From the NCBI GenBank assembly GCA_036674765.1, contig JARVKI010000016.1, positions 124,001 to 188,000 on the forward strand: a DNA stretch of 64,000 bases, written 5' to 3'. Positions 12,181-23,778 of the stretch are shown here, one piece after another. The notes below the pieces were generated by a model, which worked only from the letters and a program-made list of their open reading frames with translations, had not been told where the DNA came from and made no database searches. The first letter of the stretch is position 1; every line of letters starts with the position of its first letter. The stretch comes from Seiridium cupressi (lineage: Eukaryota > Ascomycota > Sordariomycetes > Amphisphaeriales > Sporocadaceae). The position numbers were made by a program, and so were the translations under genes.

Positions 12181-13878
12181 ATGGCCATCGCGATGGTAGA
12201 CGAGAAGGGCGCCTCGGGACCTTCCGAGAAGGCTGTTAGCGATGGAAGCAACGAAGTCACCACCAACGTCAATGGCAACGTCATGGACGGCGGTCTGCAG
12301 CGGGGGCTTAAAAACCGTCATCTGGTACGTCACCTTCGCTGCAATCGCTATTGGGGAGAACTAAAGTTGTGCTAGCAAATGATATCCCTGGGTGGTGTAG
12401 TTGGTGCTTCCATTTGGTTCGGCACCGGAACTGCCATCGCATACTCGGGTCCCGTCGGGGCCCTGATCTGCTTTCTGATCATTGGAATCGACGTGTTCTT
12501 TGTGATGCAATCCCTCGGTGAAATGTCAACTCTGTTTCCCATCCAGGGCGCCTTCGTCGAACTGGCAGGACGTTTCGTGGACCCGGCTCTCGCTTTCAGC
12601 CTGGGATGGAATTATTGGTATCTTTGGGTGACCAACATCGCGAACGACTATAACAACATTTCGCTCGTATTCGAAGACTGGACTGATAAAGTCCCCAGCT
12701 ATGGTTGGATTTTGATTTTCTGGGCCATTTTCCAGGGGACGAGTTTATTGGGCGTTGTGGTATGGGGCGAGATGGAGTTTTACTTGGCAGCGTGGAAGCT
12801 CACATGCGTACTCATCGTCGGGTTCCTGGTCTCCATTCTAATCGACACGGGCGCCATCGGCGGCGAGTACATCGGCTTCAGATACTGGTCCGACCCGGGC
12901 CCTATAGCCAACGGCATCAACGGGTTCGGGCAGACATTCGTGCTGGCCGCCGTGTACTATTGCGGAACGGAAATGCTCGCGTTCACAGCGGCTGAGAGCA
13001 GGAACCCGGCGCGCGACTTGCCACGAGCTATCCGTCAAACATTCCTGAGGATCCTGATCGTCTTCATTGGCCTTGTTTTCTTTGCTGGCATGATCGTGCC
13101 GTACACGAGCTCGGATCTGCTGAATGCGAAAAGCAAGTCCGCCAAGAGTCCCTGGACGATTGCCCTCGTGAATGCTGGCTGGGGCGGCGCCTCGCACCTG
13201 TTGAACGTCATAATGATCACGGCGCAATTCTCGAGTGTCAATTCGGGAATCTACATTGCCTCGCGCACGCTTATGGCACTGGCGCGAAATGGGAGAGCGC
13301 CAAAGTTCTTCGCAAAAACGACTAAGAACGGAACGCCGCTTCGGGCCATCGTCTTCTCTAACGCGCTGGGTCTCATCAGCATACTCAATGTAGCGTCCGG
13401 GCCGGGCAAGGTATTCACATATCTGATTGATATCTCAGGGGCTGCCACGTTTATTGCTTGGGCTTTCGTGGGAATCACGCACTTGCGTCTACGAGCTGCT
13501 TGGATCAAGCAGGGCCACAGCCTGGACGAATTGCCATTCAAAGCATTCTTACATCCCTGGGGCACATGGTTTGTGGTCATTATCAATGTGTTCCTAGTCT
13601 TCATCTCGGGGTACTCCGTCTTCGTGGGCGGATTCGCGGCCGTGGACTTTGTGTTCTCGTACCTGGTTCTAGCAATATTCACCGTGCTGTACGTATTCTG
13701 GAAAGTGTTCAAGAGAACAAAGTTCGTAGGATTATTAGAGATGGACCTGGTAACGGGTAGAAGGGAGACTCTCATTGAGCATGCTGGTTTGGCAAGTGTC
13801 GAAGGTGAGGAGACCATAGAGGAAAAGCAGAAGGGAAGGCCCTGGTACGTAAAGGTGAAGAGATTCATCTTTAGTTAG
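12181..13878 (+). CDS. Amino acid permease (APC superfamily, fungal YAT type)
   Basis: Plasma-membrane proton/amino acid symporter; substrate not predictable by eye. Exons 12181-12324 and 12376-13878 are joined over a 51 nt intron (GTACGT donor, GCTAG acceptor, phase 0), giving 548 residues. The splice restores the family signature RHLQMISLGG immediately before TM1, which continues GASIWFGTG. The hydrophobic profile fits 12 spans, with the usual FRYWSDPGP stretch in the loop between TM5 and TM6, and ESRNPARDLPRAI after TM6, the conserved E..NP..PRA motif. The hydrophilic N-terminus (about 45 residues) and lysine-rich C-tail face the cytosol in this family. The start is the ATG at 12181; a second in-frame ATG lies four codons later. 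It ends 314 bp from the convergent Zn2Cys6 regulator; a functional link is possible but unproven. Confidence 0.95.
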
Positions 13879-14192
13879 ACGACTTGCTGTTATGTATTGG
13901 GTAATTGTTTGCGCCTAAGAACTTATAACAATTCGACGAACTTGAAGATTTGATGGTTGCCATGCGCCCAAGGTGCTTTGGGGTCAGCGAATTCTAGTAT
14001 CGCAAACACAAGACCGCTGAGGAGTTATATGCCAGAGTTAAGGGTCAATCTCCGCGCCACACTTATCAGTCACGTACCCGAAGCCGGCCCAGTTGCCGCA
14101 GAAAAAATACGCAGGTAAATGCAATGGTAAAAACCCTGATCCTTTTCATTTTACCATTACTCTACAAAATAGAAAGCAAATCCTTTGTTGAT
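13879..14192. other. Convergent 3' intergenic region
   Basis: 314 bp between the stop codons of the permease (+) and the transcription factor (-). AT-rich near 14140-14200, as expected for poly(A) regions; nothing else recognised. Confidence 0.5.
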
Positions 14193-16560
14193 CTAGAGTA
14201 TACTCGGAAAATCTTCAGTCAACCACCAAAATTCTCCAATATTATCTGCCTGCGCATCTGAGTTTCTCATCATGGAGTCGAAGAATCCCAGGTCAACTCC
14301 GTGTAACGTCCAGTTCTCATCGCCTGTCGCCAGATCGGGGCCAAGAGATTGGGCACCTGCAAAATTTCCCGCAATGAAACTTTCGTTCTCTGCCGTTAGC
14401 GTTTCTGACATTGTTGTGGTTGGCTGCTGTACTCTCCCTTCACGACTCGATAGGGAGAAAGCATGCTGCTGCCCCTGTATTTCGTTTCTTGAACTTTCGA
14501 GTGGTAACGCTACTGGCGAAGAGATCACTGGTTGCCTGTCTTCCGAGGAGGCGGCCTCATTCCTGGGGCCAAGACCGGAAGGCTCGTCCGCAGCCGGGGA
14601 GATATGACCATCCTGCGCGATAGTAATGACACCAAGATATGGAATGCTGAGACGGAGAACACGATTGTCGTTTGGGTAAAAGTCACCCGCTGCTAGACGA
14701 TAGCTCGAAGACACGGCGGCTTCAGCCTCGATCGCCAGCAGCCGGCGCAGTACGCCGGCACCCTTCTCGCTCATCGTCTTAGCCTTGTTCAGGATGCCGA
14801 CCTGCTCCATATTGTCGAGGATCTCCTCCATCATGGCGCGATCCGAGATGCGCTGGTGGACTAGTACCTTGTCCAGGTCGCGCCTGGAGCGATGTGCGTC
14901 GAGATGGGCTAGAACGAGCGTCATAGACGCCGTGATGGCGAAGAAGTCCATGCTGTGGCAGCAGTAGGAGCCGCTCCTGAATGAACGGAACGCCCTGTAA
15001 CGATACAGCAAGTCGCGGCTGGCATTGACGCAGGCCATGCGGCTGTACTCGAACCGGTGTTGGTCCGGTCCCGAAGACGAGCGCAGCATGAAGGGGAGAT
15101 GAAGGTGGCTCAGCAGGATGTAGTGAAACAGCTGGTCCGCGAGCTTGATCGTCTCCCAGAACAGCTGCTCGCTATCCTGAATCGATGCTAGGTTCGGCAA
15201 AAGCCACCACTTACTCGGCATGGACTCGGAGAGCTTCCGCAGCTCGGCGTCGATGGCTTCGGCGTCGATAACGTCATCATCACCATGGTCCCGCTCGTTG
15301 CGCCGCAGAATCCGGCCGGCCAAGGAGCAATGCCGCCGCTCCAGGCGGCCCATGGGTGTGTCGTCTTCGAACGTCCCCATGGAAACGTCGGTCGACCCCT
15401 GCGGCAGGCCAAGGATGAGGCTGTAGAAGCGGTCATAGTACACGATACGGAACCAGAGGTACTGGGGATCCCACTTATTGCCCGGTTGCACCGTCCTCAG
15501 CGGAGGCCGTTGCTGGCGGTGAAGACACATGAGCTGGGCCTTGGAAATGGCGCGGCGGATGGTCGACCAGCTGGAGCGCAGGTTGCCGCTGTCGGCCTGG
15601 AATGTGCACGTGAGTAAGAGGCATTCCAGCCCATCGATGGTGTCTATCATCCTATCCTCAGTGCTGATCAAGTCAATAGCTGCGTGGGCGACGCGCTTCA
15701 TCACAGTGCCCGGCGGCTCAGAGAAGCCCTCGAGGTTTCGGTGGAAGTCGGGGTGTATGTAGCGAAAAGAGATGGCCAGCAAGAGCATTTGTCTCGCGAT
15801 GATGAGCGGGTGCGTTTGGGGTGTATGCCGGATGGTCAGCTCGGCCAAATGCTCGCGCTCCTCTGCCTCGCCCATTCGAAAATCCTTGAAGGGCGTGCGC
15901 ACTAGTTGGTGAAAGAATGAGGGCAGAGGTCCGGCCATTTTGACGACCAGGTCGACATTTTCCTGAGGTGGAAATACTGCCAGCAAAGCCTCTGAAAGGT
16001 TACTGAGCTTCGCTGAGTATGATGCCTCTGCCCTCTTGATAATATGAGTGTCGGGCCTGGTAAAAGAATCGTGTGTAGAACCACTCAGAACCAGACTGTC
16101 CTATGATATGAAATCAGCAAGAGAAGATAGAGCTGGTGATAACAGATCAGCCTACTGCTTCTTGGTCTGTATATTGTACGGTATCGCGGGCAGGCGCCGC
16201 CCCGATAGACGACGATACATGGACTTGAACATCGGACGAGGGGCCTTCGCTTGACTCTGAGATTGATGAGCCAGGAGCCATCGACCCCTTCTCTGGCCCC
16301 TTGACTAGCTTCTCAATGAGTTTCTCGACCCGAATCATTCGATTTCCCATCTGCCGCCGCCTGTCAACCGGTGCAAGGGGTCGCTCGGGCAGCTCCTGGC
16401 TAATACAGTCGGTGCCCCGCCGAAAGCAGCCATCGCATACGGTGTCGTTGTCGGTCATGTACGTACACCGCATCTTTCTCCCCTTGCATTCCCAGCAGCT
16501 GCGGGTGCCCTTGCGGACCTTCCTGCGCTTGGCCTGCGGTTCACGCACACCATGCTCCAT
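14193..16560 (-). CDS. Zn2Cys6 fungal transcription factor
   Basis: Two exons, 16156-16560 and 14193-16100, with a 55 nt intron (GTAGGC donor, CTGAT branch-like site, CATAG acceptor; phase 0) give 770 residues. The N-terminal binuclear zinc cluster is complete: Cys at 22, 25, 32, 42, 45 and 52 (C-x2-C-x6-C-x9-C-x2-C-x6-C), preceded by a basic stretch KRRKVRKG that can serve as nuclear signal. A short helix after the cluster (MGNRMIRVEKLIEKLVK) is the likely linker/dimerisation element. The remainder matches the layout of fungal regulators with an alpha-helical middle homology region, and ends in an acidic, aromatic tail (EFWWLTEDF) that could be an activation segment. Target genes are unknown. 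The neighbours are a convergent permease and a divergent NmrA-like gene, either of which could be regulated by it. Confidence 0.93.
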
Positions 16561-17398
16561 TCTGATGCCCGTGCTGATGCTAGAGGCTCACACAACGTCG
16601 TGAAACAGTCACTCCTATCTTTACGTCCGGTGACAACGGCGGAAAGCGATCCATTATCTCAAGTGATTTCCCGAGCGGCGAGGCGGTCGAAAGTTTAAGT
16701 TATGCTGGCTGTTGGCATAAGCTTGCACTCTGCTGACAAAGCAGGCTTCAGCACCGCCGAAGAAAGCGGCGGTCGAAGTCCAGCATTTGCGCTATTTCGT
16801 ATGCCTTTTCTTTCAGATCAAACATTCTAAGCCCGCTTGGCCAAAATAATGTAGTCGATTCTAGCTTTACAGATCCCTGTTCGGTAAGTACACGTGGTGC
16901 GTAACGGAATTCTGTTCCATTCTATGTCAATTCATAGAGGAAAGAGAGACAATGTAGCAGAGTTCTCAACTCATTAACACATCATTTTGCACGTATCCGA
17001 GATATTCTTGGTTTCTGCACCAATGCATCTACGAAAAGGAATCACGATGTGATTCTACCATCGTTCCGTGCCTCAAATCTGACATGCGAGTACGACAGGA
17101 TGTTTCGCCCGAATTTTAGCACGGCCCAAAGTTGGTGGCGTTCTGTCTCTCTACACGATCGACCCACTATTTGCGTATTCCTTGTTGCGTGTATCCTTCA
17201 CACCCGAACGTCTCGGAGGTGAAATCGTGCATCAAATCAGATTTACCATGACTCGTTTGTCAGCTGGAAATATATATATATAAGATGTAGGATGTTGTCT
17301 CCTCCAAAGGCTGGATATCAAGAGATTCTCTACCCAAGCATTCAAAAAAGGCTTTTAGAACCAGCACTCTCAAGACTTTCAACTCAATATATTGCACC
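16561..17398. promoter_or_regulatory. Divergent promoter region of the Zn2Cys6 factor and the NmrA-like gene
   Basis: 838 bp between the start codons. An alternating AT run at 17270-17282 lies about 117 bp before the NmrA-like ATG and is a plausible TATA element. CGG and CCG triplets, the half-sites bound by Zn2Cys6 proteins, occur around 16630-16770, but I see no clear CGG-N-CCG pair and do not claim a site. Confidence 0.45.
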
Positions 17399-18337
17399 AT
17401 GTCTAAGATCCTTGCCGTTTTTGGTGCCACCGGCACACAGGGCAGCTCAGTCGTCAACTCCGTCCTGAACGACATAGAGCTCTCGCAGCAATTCAAGATT
17501 CGCGCCATCGTCCGCGATGTCAACTCGGAGAAGGCTGAGAAACTCAAGAAAAAGAAGGTCGAAGTCGTTCCGGGCGACATGCTCGACCGTGCCTCCCTCG
17601 AAGCTGCTTTGGCCGGCGCACACACTGTGTTCATCATGACCACACCGTCTTTCGGCCCTGACGCGGTAGAGACCGAGTATAACACTGCCAAGATGATGGC
17701 CGATATTGCCGTGGAAAAAGGCGCTGAGTACATCATTTTCAGCACCCTGCCATCTGTCTCCGACATGTCCAACGGAAAGTATACCGCGATCACGCCCTTC
17801 GACGCCAAGGCCAAGGCTGAGCAGTATATCCGCGGCCTCCCTGTGAAGAGCGCCTTCTGCTCACTCGGCTACTTCATGGAGAATCTCCAATCCCAGCCCT
17901 ATCTGGCACCGCAGCCGATGCAGGATGGAACCTGGGCTTTTTGCCGCCCCTCCTCACCCACGATCAGGCTCCCGTACCTCGACGCCACTGGTGACACGGG
18001 CAAGTTCGTCGGCGCCATCCTCGCCGAGCCCGACAAATTTGAGGGAAAGACACTCTGCGCCGCTACGGCATTGTACAGCTTGGAGGAGATCGCCGATGCT
18101 CTCGCCAAAAACACGGGCAAGACCGTCATCTGCAAGAAGATCCCGCTAGAGAACTTCAAGAACGGCATGCCGTTCGTGCCTGACCTCTGGGCGGAGGGAG
18201 CCCTGAGCCAAGAAGAGTATGGGTATTTCGGCCCCAAAACCGAGCAGCTGGTTGCTTGGGCTGCAAAGCAAGCTCGGGGCAGGCTTACCACGTTGGAAGA
18301 GTACCTCGAGGCACATCCTTTCAAGCTGCTCGAATAA
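17399..18337 (+). CDS. NmrA-like family NAD(P)-binding protein
   Basis: Single exon, 312 residues, an atypical short-chain dehydrogenase fold. The N-terminus shows the Rossmann loop GATGTQG (about residues 9-15) followed by the strand IRAIVRDV and, further on, VVPGDMLDRASLEAALAGAH and VFIMTTPSF, the usual order in NmrA-like and HSCARG-type proteins. No Tyr-x3-Lys catalytic pair is evident in the expected place, in line with a redox-sensing or regulatory role rather than a classical reductase. Some relatives are isoflavone reductase-like enzymes, so an enzymatic role cannot be excluded. Codon use is strongly biased to C/G at third positions, suggesting good expression. Divergent from the Zn2Cys6 gene. 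Confidence 0.9.
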   Translation: MSKILAVFGATGTQGSSVVNSVLNDIELSQQFKIRAIVRDVNSEKAEKLKKKKVEVVPGDMLDRASLEAALAGAHTVFIMTTPSFGPDAVETEYNTAKMMADIAVEKGAEYIIFSTLPSVSDMSNGKYTAITPFDAKAKAEQYIRGLPVKSAFCSLGYFMENLQSQPYLAPQPMQDGTWAFCRPSSPTIRLPYLDATGDTGKFVGAILAEPDKFEGKTLCAATALYSLEEIADALAKNTGKTVICKKIPLENFKNGMPFVPDLWAEGALSQEEYGYFGPKTEQLVAWAAKQARGRLTTLEEYLEAHPFKLLE

Positions 18338-20056
18338 ATGATACGCGAAAATGTGGCACCTAGTGAGAATAAGGGCAATCAAAATGATGCGTAGGCGGCA
18401 CGCAAAGCGGGCAATGTGGTGATTATAGTTTTTGTGTTCCACTCCAATTACTTTGTAGGTATACATCTGTATACGGACTGCCTCTTCTGACTGAGACCAG
18501 CAAACACCATGGGTAATGTAACGCTACTAACACAATATGTTTCTATCGTCCGAGATTGAAAAAGGCAATGACTGGAAATATAAATCATCATTTGGCCATG
18601 AAAATACGTCATGACAGATGATAGTCTTATCCATTCTCGATTGAATAAAATCACTACCGGACGAGTTGACGCTGGGTTTCAAAGTCACGTTTGTATCTAG
18701 TGATTCTAGAACTCATAGTCCTATATCGTTTAAACTGCACGTGAATGCCTCTACGAGAACCTCGATGACACATCTATTCTCTTCTTTCACTCTTGTCTCA
18801 CCCAATGTCGTTTCTGCTACGCTTTGCTGGTAAAACAGAATTTAAAAAAGTGGATTGACTTTTTGAAAAAAAGGATGATAATGTCGAAGACAATATCATC
18901 TGAATTTAACACATTACAAGCCCACCTACGAGCCATCCACCCATCGGAGATAGTGGCCTGGTGGGTTAGTCGTCACTGAGGGCAACTTTCCGACCGTCGC
19001 CTACTCGTAGAGTTAGTGGGCGTCTGTCGTGCCTTACTCAAACTACTCTCATAGGAGACCACATTTAGGACTTTGATCTGTCTCGAACGAACGAACGAAC
19101 GAACGAAAGCATTGAAATGTTTTTGGTGCTGGCTTCTCCATTGTCATTCACCGGAACAATCAAAAGCCTTTTGGCAGGCCGCTCCATCGGTATTTGGACA
19201 CTGATGACAAGCTATACCATACCTATCGTCGATCGGGGTGTCGGTATTCGGTATGAGTGACGTAGCGTGTAAGACGAAAGTCGTTGTCGACCTAGTCACG
19301 TCGAAGTTGACAAAAGCCGAGTCACTTGTTACCTGTTTATACGCACATTGTCTTGGTTGGAAGCCTCATTAGATATCACCGAGACGATAGAGCAGCCGGG
19401 TGGCCCGTCAGATGGCCATATTCCGTTTCGGGCCCAAAGTGTTGATAGTCTCTTACACGCATTTCGAAGCCTCGCCGACCCTCTACTAAGATACTGAGGG
19501 GCGAACAACAAAGTTAACGGGCCACCATACAACAACATAGGGAAGCGCTACGTCACGCTCAATTGATTCTGGTTTTCGTCATTATAGAATAATGTGGACT
19601 AGGCTGGGCATGATAGAATGACCTTTGGGATAACTGAGATCATACGAGGCATTCCAGAAACACATTACGGTTGCTATTAACGAATCGGCAGGGGATTGAA
19701 TAAAGCATTGAGCTTGCGGCTACCTCGTTAACGCCAGCGTGGTGAGGCGCCTTTAGCAAGCGCCCATCGTGCAGCCACAGCGAAAACCCCTGTCTGTAGC
19801 CTGTAGCCTAATTCCAAACGGCCCGCGATGACTCTAGCTGGCGCCAAGACCAACTTAATCGAAATGAGCCCACCCAACATCATCCACTTTCACGAAGGAT
19901 TCACCCACTGTAGGGCGGACAGGGCCTGTGCCTTGTCAGCTGGCGGCGCTGTGCCGCAACGACCAAGTAAATATGTATCGCATCATGCCTCCCCTCGCTT
20001 CTCAGCATCGCTTTCCTTCACGCCCGGCTTCCACGACATAACTCCAGGACGCAAAG
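18338..20056. other. Intergenic region, 1.7 kb
   Basis: Contains a tetranucleotide repeat (listed separately) and no coding frame I can support. A pair of A-runs at about 18843-18870 and mixed sequence follow the NmrA-like stop. The last part presumably carries the promoter of the membrane protein gene. Confidence 0.5.
19084..19107. repeat. (CGAA)6 microsatellite
   Basis: Six uninterrupted copies of CGAA in 24 bases, directly visible. Lies in the intergenic region upstream of the four-span membrane protein gene. Confidence 0.95.
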
Positions 20057-21922
20057 ATGGCGCCGTATCTAGCGTCAAGCGCCAATGCGCTCGTGGCGAC
20101 GATACTCGGCTTGGTCATTGCCTATGGCGTGAGATTCAGCAAGACGGTCCACGTCGATGGGCAAGTTGGCCAGGATGCTCAGACGCGATGTCTCTTCATA
20201 GGGGACTGCAAGGCAGTGAACGTAGATCATTGCTTTGGGAGCCCCCAGGTCATGATCATTGTGCTTGCATTGGGCGGCATCCTGGTGGCCGATTTCACTG
20301 TTTGGGCCTACTCACTCCAGTCGAAACATCCAGAGAAATACGCCTCTGAGCACACAGGAATGGGGTTCATCAAACGGTTCCTCGGAGTAGGGTACCGTCG
20401 GCCCGGTGCCAATGGTCAAGAGGAGGACACGAGGACCAGCTCGAATTCCCAAGGTCGTGAGTCTTCTACTCTGCTCTTCACTGTCTTGAGCGCCTTGAGC
20501 TGCGCATCGGCTCTGGCCCTCTTCGCGCCACACCAGGCGACCCTGGACGTGCAAGACCCGTTGACCTCGTACCCTGTCAAGGACTATACCCCAGCTTTTG
20601 GGTACTTCATTCAAGCAGACGAGATCACGAATGCCTTGAGCGAGTTTCTGGTTGACAGCGCTGCCACTACTCGAGATGTTGCAGTTGAGTCCATCTTGGC
20701 AGGGAAAGCTGAGTCATATGATCGCCAGAGAGCGTTAGATCAGGCAAAGACGCAGCGAACGCACCGCATTGGCGATACGACATACAAAGGCCTCAGGACA
20801 CAGGGAATTGGAGCAAACATGGCAAGCTTCAACGAGTACTTTCTTTCAAGCCGGGACAAGCTCGTTAGTCTCGGGAAAAGTCAGTACTCTGAATTTGAAT
20901 CACGCTCACGCAAGTCACGCAACTCCAACCAGACATGGATGGTAGCACCGGACTATCACTTCGACAGTCTCAAAGCAGAGGTTTATGGGACGGACATATA
21001 TGCAACCTGTGAAGATGTGACACACCTGGTCGACTTCCAATGGGTTTGGGGGGAAGTTGGCAATAGGATGAGCAGCAAGAACTGGAAACCGAGCCCGAAA
21101 GAATTGATACAATTCGAGGTCTCCAGTCAGCAATATGGAATGGATTTGCAAATTGTCCATGCGCTTGACGAAAATGTCAAAGTCACACATTGGCTTGAGG
21201 ATGATGAGAAACATGGGGGGCCGGTCCAACACATCGTCGTAACGGACCTACATCCTGATGGCTCTGAACCCGTTACCGTATTACGGTGTGTCTACCTGGG
21301 CCAAGATTTCCTGGCCAATATTGTGATGGAGTCGGGTATCGTTGAAAGGGTGGGCAAGACAACGGGCCAGCAGACACTTGCCTACGAGCAGCTTGCAGCT
21401 ACGACGCGGGCAGTTGCTCGGACATTGGACAATGCGGTGAGCTCGCTGTCCAAAGCTTTGATCGACGTAAACAACACCAAGTTGAGGCCAAACAATCACA
21501 AAAATAGCAGGCTGCGCAAGCTGATGACCCAGGATATCTTGACGGATTTAGCACAAGCCTACTGGAGCTTGATGCGCCAACAAATCGAGATGTCCCTAGG
21601 AATGGAGGCACTCGGTGGCCTGCCACAGGGGGTGACTGGGAACAGCCACGGGCAGCTGCGCGGAACGTATACTCGGCTTGGTGGATCCGCATGGGGCTTG
21701 ATCATGCCGTCTCTATTATTGCTTCTTCCCGTCATCGCGATGTGTCGCTTATTGCTGTCGATGGTGCGTGATATTGAAGCTGACAATGCGGTCAGGGATG
21801 CCCACTGGCTGCCCCTGATACCGAGTGAGGAGTATGATATCGACTACATTGACTCTCCGCGTCCTATGCCGCCACCAAAGGACGACGAAGACGAGCCACC
21901 ACCGCCTTATGCAGTCAATTAG
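20057..21922 (+). CDS. Four-span membrane protein of unknown function with C-terminal PPxY motif
   Basis: Single exon, 621 residues, no recognised family. Hydrophobic segments lie at about 8-25, 65-87, 138-157 and 546-570; the large region between the third and fourth (about 390 residues) is hydrophilic and probably sits on one side of the membrane. It holds runs such as YDRQRALDQAKTQRTH and a tract rich in His, Asp and Glu. The cytosolic-looking tail of about 50 residues is acidic and ends PPPPYAVN, which contains a PPxY motif of the kind bound by WW domains, including those of Rsp5/Nedd4 ubiquitin ligases and their adaptors. The start ATG follows an AAAG context. It converges on dynactin subunit 6, 230 bp apart. 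The gene is well formed, with even codon use, so I take it as real. Confidence 0.85.
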   Translation: MAPYLASSANALVATILGLVIAYGVRFSKTVHVDGQVGQDAQTRCLFIGDCKAVNVDHCFGSPQVMIIVLALGGILVADFTVWAYSLQSKHPEKYASEHTGMGFIKRFLGVGYRRPGANGQEEDTRTSSNSQGRESSTLLFTVLSALSCASALALFAPHQATLDVQDPLTSYPVKDYTPAFGYFIQADEITNALSEFLVDSAATTRDVAVESILAGKAESYDRQRALDQAKTQRTHRIGDTTYKGLRTQGIGANMASFNEYFLSSRDKLVSLGKSQYSEFESRSRKSRNSNQTWMVAPDYHFDSLKAEVYGTDIYATCEDVTHLVDFQWVWGEVGNRMSSKNWKPSPKELIQFEVSSQQYGMDLQIVHALDENVKVTHWLEDDEKHGGPVQHIVVTDLHPDGSEPVTVLRCVYLGQDFLANIVMESGIVERVGKTTGQQTLAYEQLAATTRAVARTLDNAVSSLSKALIDVNNTKLRPNNHKNSRLRKLMTQDILTDLAQAYWSLMRQQIEMSLGMEALGGLPQGVTGNSHGQLRGTYTRLGGSAWGLIMPSLLLLLPVIAMCRLLLSMVRDIEADNAVRDAHWLPLIPSEEYDIDYIDSPRPMPPPKDDEDEPPPPYAVN

Positions 21923-22152
21923 AGAAGCACATAGAGAAGAAAAGAAAAAAAAGGAATGGAAAAAACCTGCAAGGAAAATAAATAGAAACATTGTGGTGTA
22001 AATGGTAGCGTGGCACAGCAATAGTCAGATGTGGCACTCTGAGAGGAGAGGTATAGAAACGGTAATAAAACATTTTGACCAATCCGATGGCTGTCACCGG
22101 GCATGATCGGGTATCTTGAATGCTACAAACAAAAAACACGCCGGCGAGATAT

Positions 22153-22799
22153 TCAATCCTTGAATTTGGCAGGATTGCTCGGTATCAGTCTCCTCAAAAC
22201 TTCGATTTCACGTGCTTGTGCTTTGTTCTTCAGCTCGTTGATATCACGTCTGTCGGTCCGCCTGGTGCCATTCGTATATAGGACGGTATAGTCTGGCAGC
22301 ACTTCCCCAGGCTGGACGACGCTCTTGGCTGTGATGGTGCAATGCTGAAGCAAAATATTAGAAATACTGTTTCACTGGTTGCGGTGTTATTTTGATATGT
22401 CCATACCTTTCCGACCTTCGCCCCTCTCCCTATCCTCGCACCAATGCCCACAACCGTCCCTTCGGCGATAGTGGTCTCTCCTGACTCTATGACAGCGGCA
22501 ACCTCGACCGTAACGTAGTCTTCCAGCAGCACCCCAAAGGAGCCAGGGGTAGGATCAGATCCCGCTGCACCGATATGGACGCGCTCATGGACGATACATC
22601 GCCTGCCCACGGTCACTCTGCCTCTTGTGGAATCGAGCCTCGAGCGCGGATGAACAACGGATTCGGAGCTGACGTTGATGGTGTGGCTTCCAGTCAGAAT
22701 GGCGGTGTCGGCGATGGTAATCGAGGGCGAGAAGTTCACAGGCGCCTTGGGCCCCGATTGGACCCGAGGGAGGACGGACTGTCGTTTGTTGGAGGACAT
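22153..22799 (-). CDS. Dynactin subunit 6 (p27), left-handed beta-helix protein
   Basis: Component of the dynactin pointed-end complex (with p25, p62 and Arp11), which links dynein to cargo such as endosomes. Exons 22407-22799 and 22153-22344 are joined over a 62 nt intron (GTATGG donor, TTCAG acceptor, phase 0), giving 194 residues, close to the usual length. The middle shows imperfect hexapeptide repeats of the LbH fold, for example ITIADTAILTGSHTINV, TVEVAAVIESG and TIAEGTVVGIGARIGRGAKVG; the splice continues them with KHCTITAKSVV. The C-terminal helix (INELKNKAQAREIEVLRRLI) is the expected cap. Family assignment rests on this architecture and the characteristic VHPRSRLDS and LPDYTVLYTNG strings. 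Confidence 0.88.
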
Positions 22800-23778
22800 G
22801 GCGGGGTGGTCGTCTAGGTTCTGACGCAGTGAGCGTGGACGCTCGTCCTCGAGGAGCAGAAGATGGTACTAGCGTAAAGGCAGTTTGAGCGTTGCTGGTA
22901 TGGCAGTCATGTCTGGATCCGCGACGGTCCCATCGTACTGCGGGAAAAGTTTCAATATTGTTGGGTCAGAGTTATTCCTGTTGTTGGCGCGAGTCTAGAT
23001 CGGCACCAGGCCTGCTCCGATATCGAATCTGCAATTCGTGTCGTGGTCGAGCCTTCCGTTTACCGATTCACCTCAATTGCCCCACCCGATCCGTCTGCCG
23101 GTCCAATGAGGACACTGCTTCTGGGACCGCCTTTGTTCCTCAACCTGAGATCGCAAGTACCAGCATGCTTAACAGTGAGCTCGACCGTTCATGATAAATG
23201 CTTCATTTGCCCTTAATGCTCTTGCTCGCATTAATATGTCCTCCTCATTTTATCTGCCTTTCGTGATTTAGCTTATTGGAAACAAGCTGCACGACAGACG
23301 CATGCACCTTAGGCAACTTGCCGTAAAATAACAATAGAAGCCCGAGATGGCAACTTTACTTCGATTTTCTTCTTTAGAGGTATTTTCCTTTTATAAAGAT
23401 GTTTAGTAGATTCAAGAGGATATTGTAGTTTTCTAATAATTAATATATACATTACACGTAAAGATATGGCATAAATGGACGGTATATAAGTTGCTAATGA
23501 GACCGAGCCCAAGAAGTGCCCGAATTAAATGCCTAAGATTCTGATTTCCGCAGCTCGGCCAACTGTGCTCCAATGCAGCTAAATGTATGCCAAATCTAAG
23601 AGCCCATAGCCATAAAATCTCTCCTCTGTACGTTTTTCCCGTAGATGGTATTATCGTGGTATCAATATTATAAAATCCTATAATTCGTATATAATCAGCT
23701 GGAACAGGCTTGTTGTAAAAAGAATATAAAGGCTGTAATCGTTACGCCGGTTTTATGACATTTTTACCCGATGGTTAA
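22800..23778. other. Intergenic region, AT-rich from about 23200
   Basis: The first 350 bases hold the dynactin promoter. From about 23200 to 23780 the sequence turns AT-rich with stops in all frames, and its right end runs directly into a WD40 gene remnant. This part may be the eroded 5' portion of that gene; I cannot read a repeat or NACHT motif in it. Confidence 0.45.

Noticed and set aside
19828..20349. 173-codon plus-strand frame overlapping the start of the membrane protein
   Set aside because: It is a shadow in another frame of the 20057-21922 gene, whose frame has the hydrophobic segments and even codon use.
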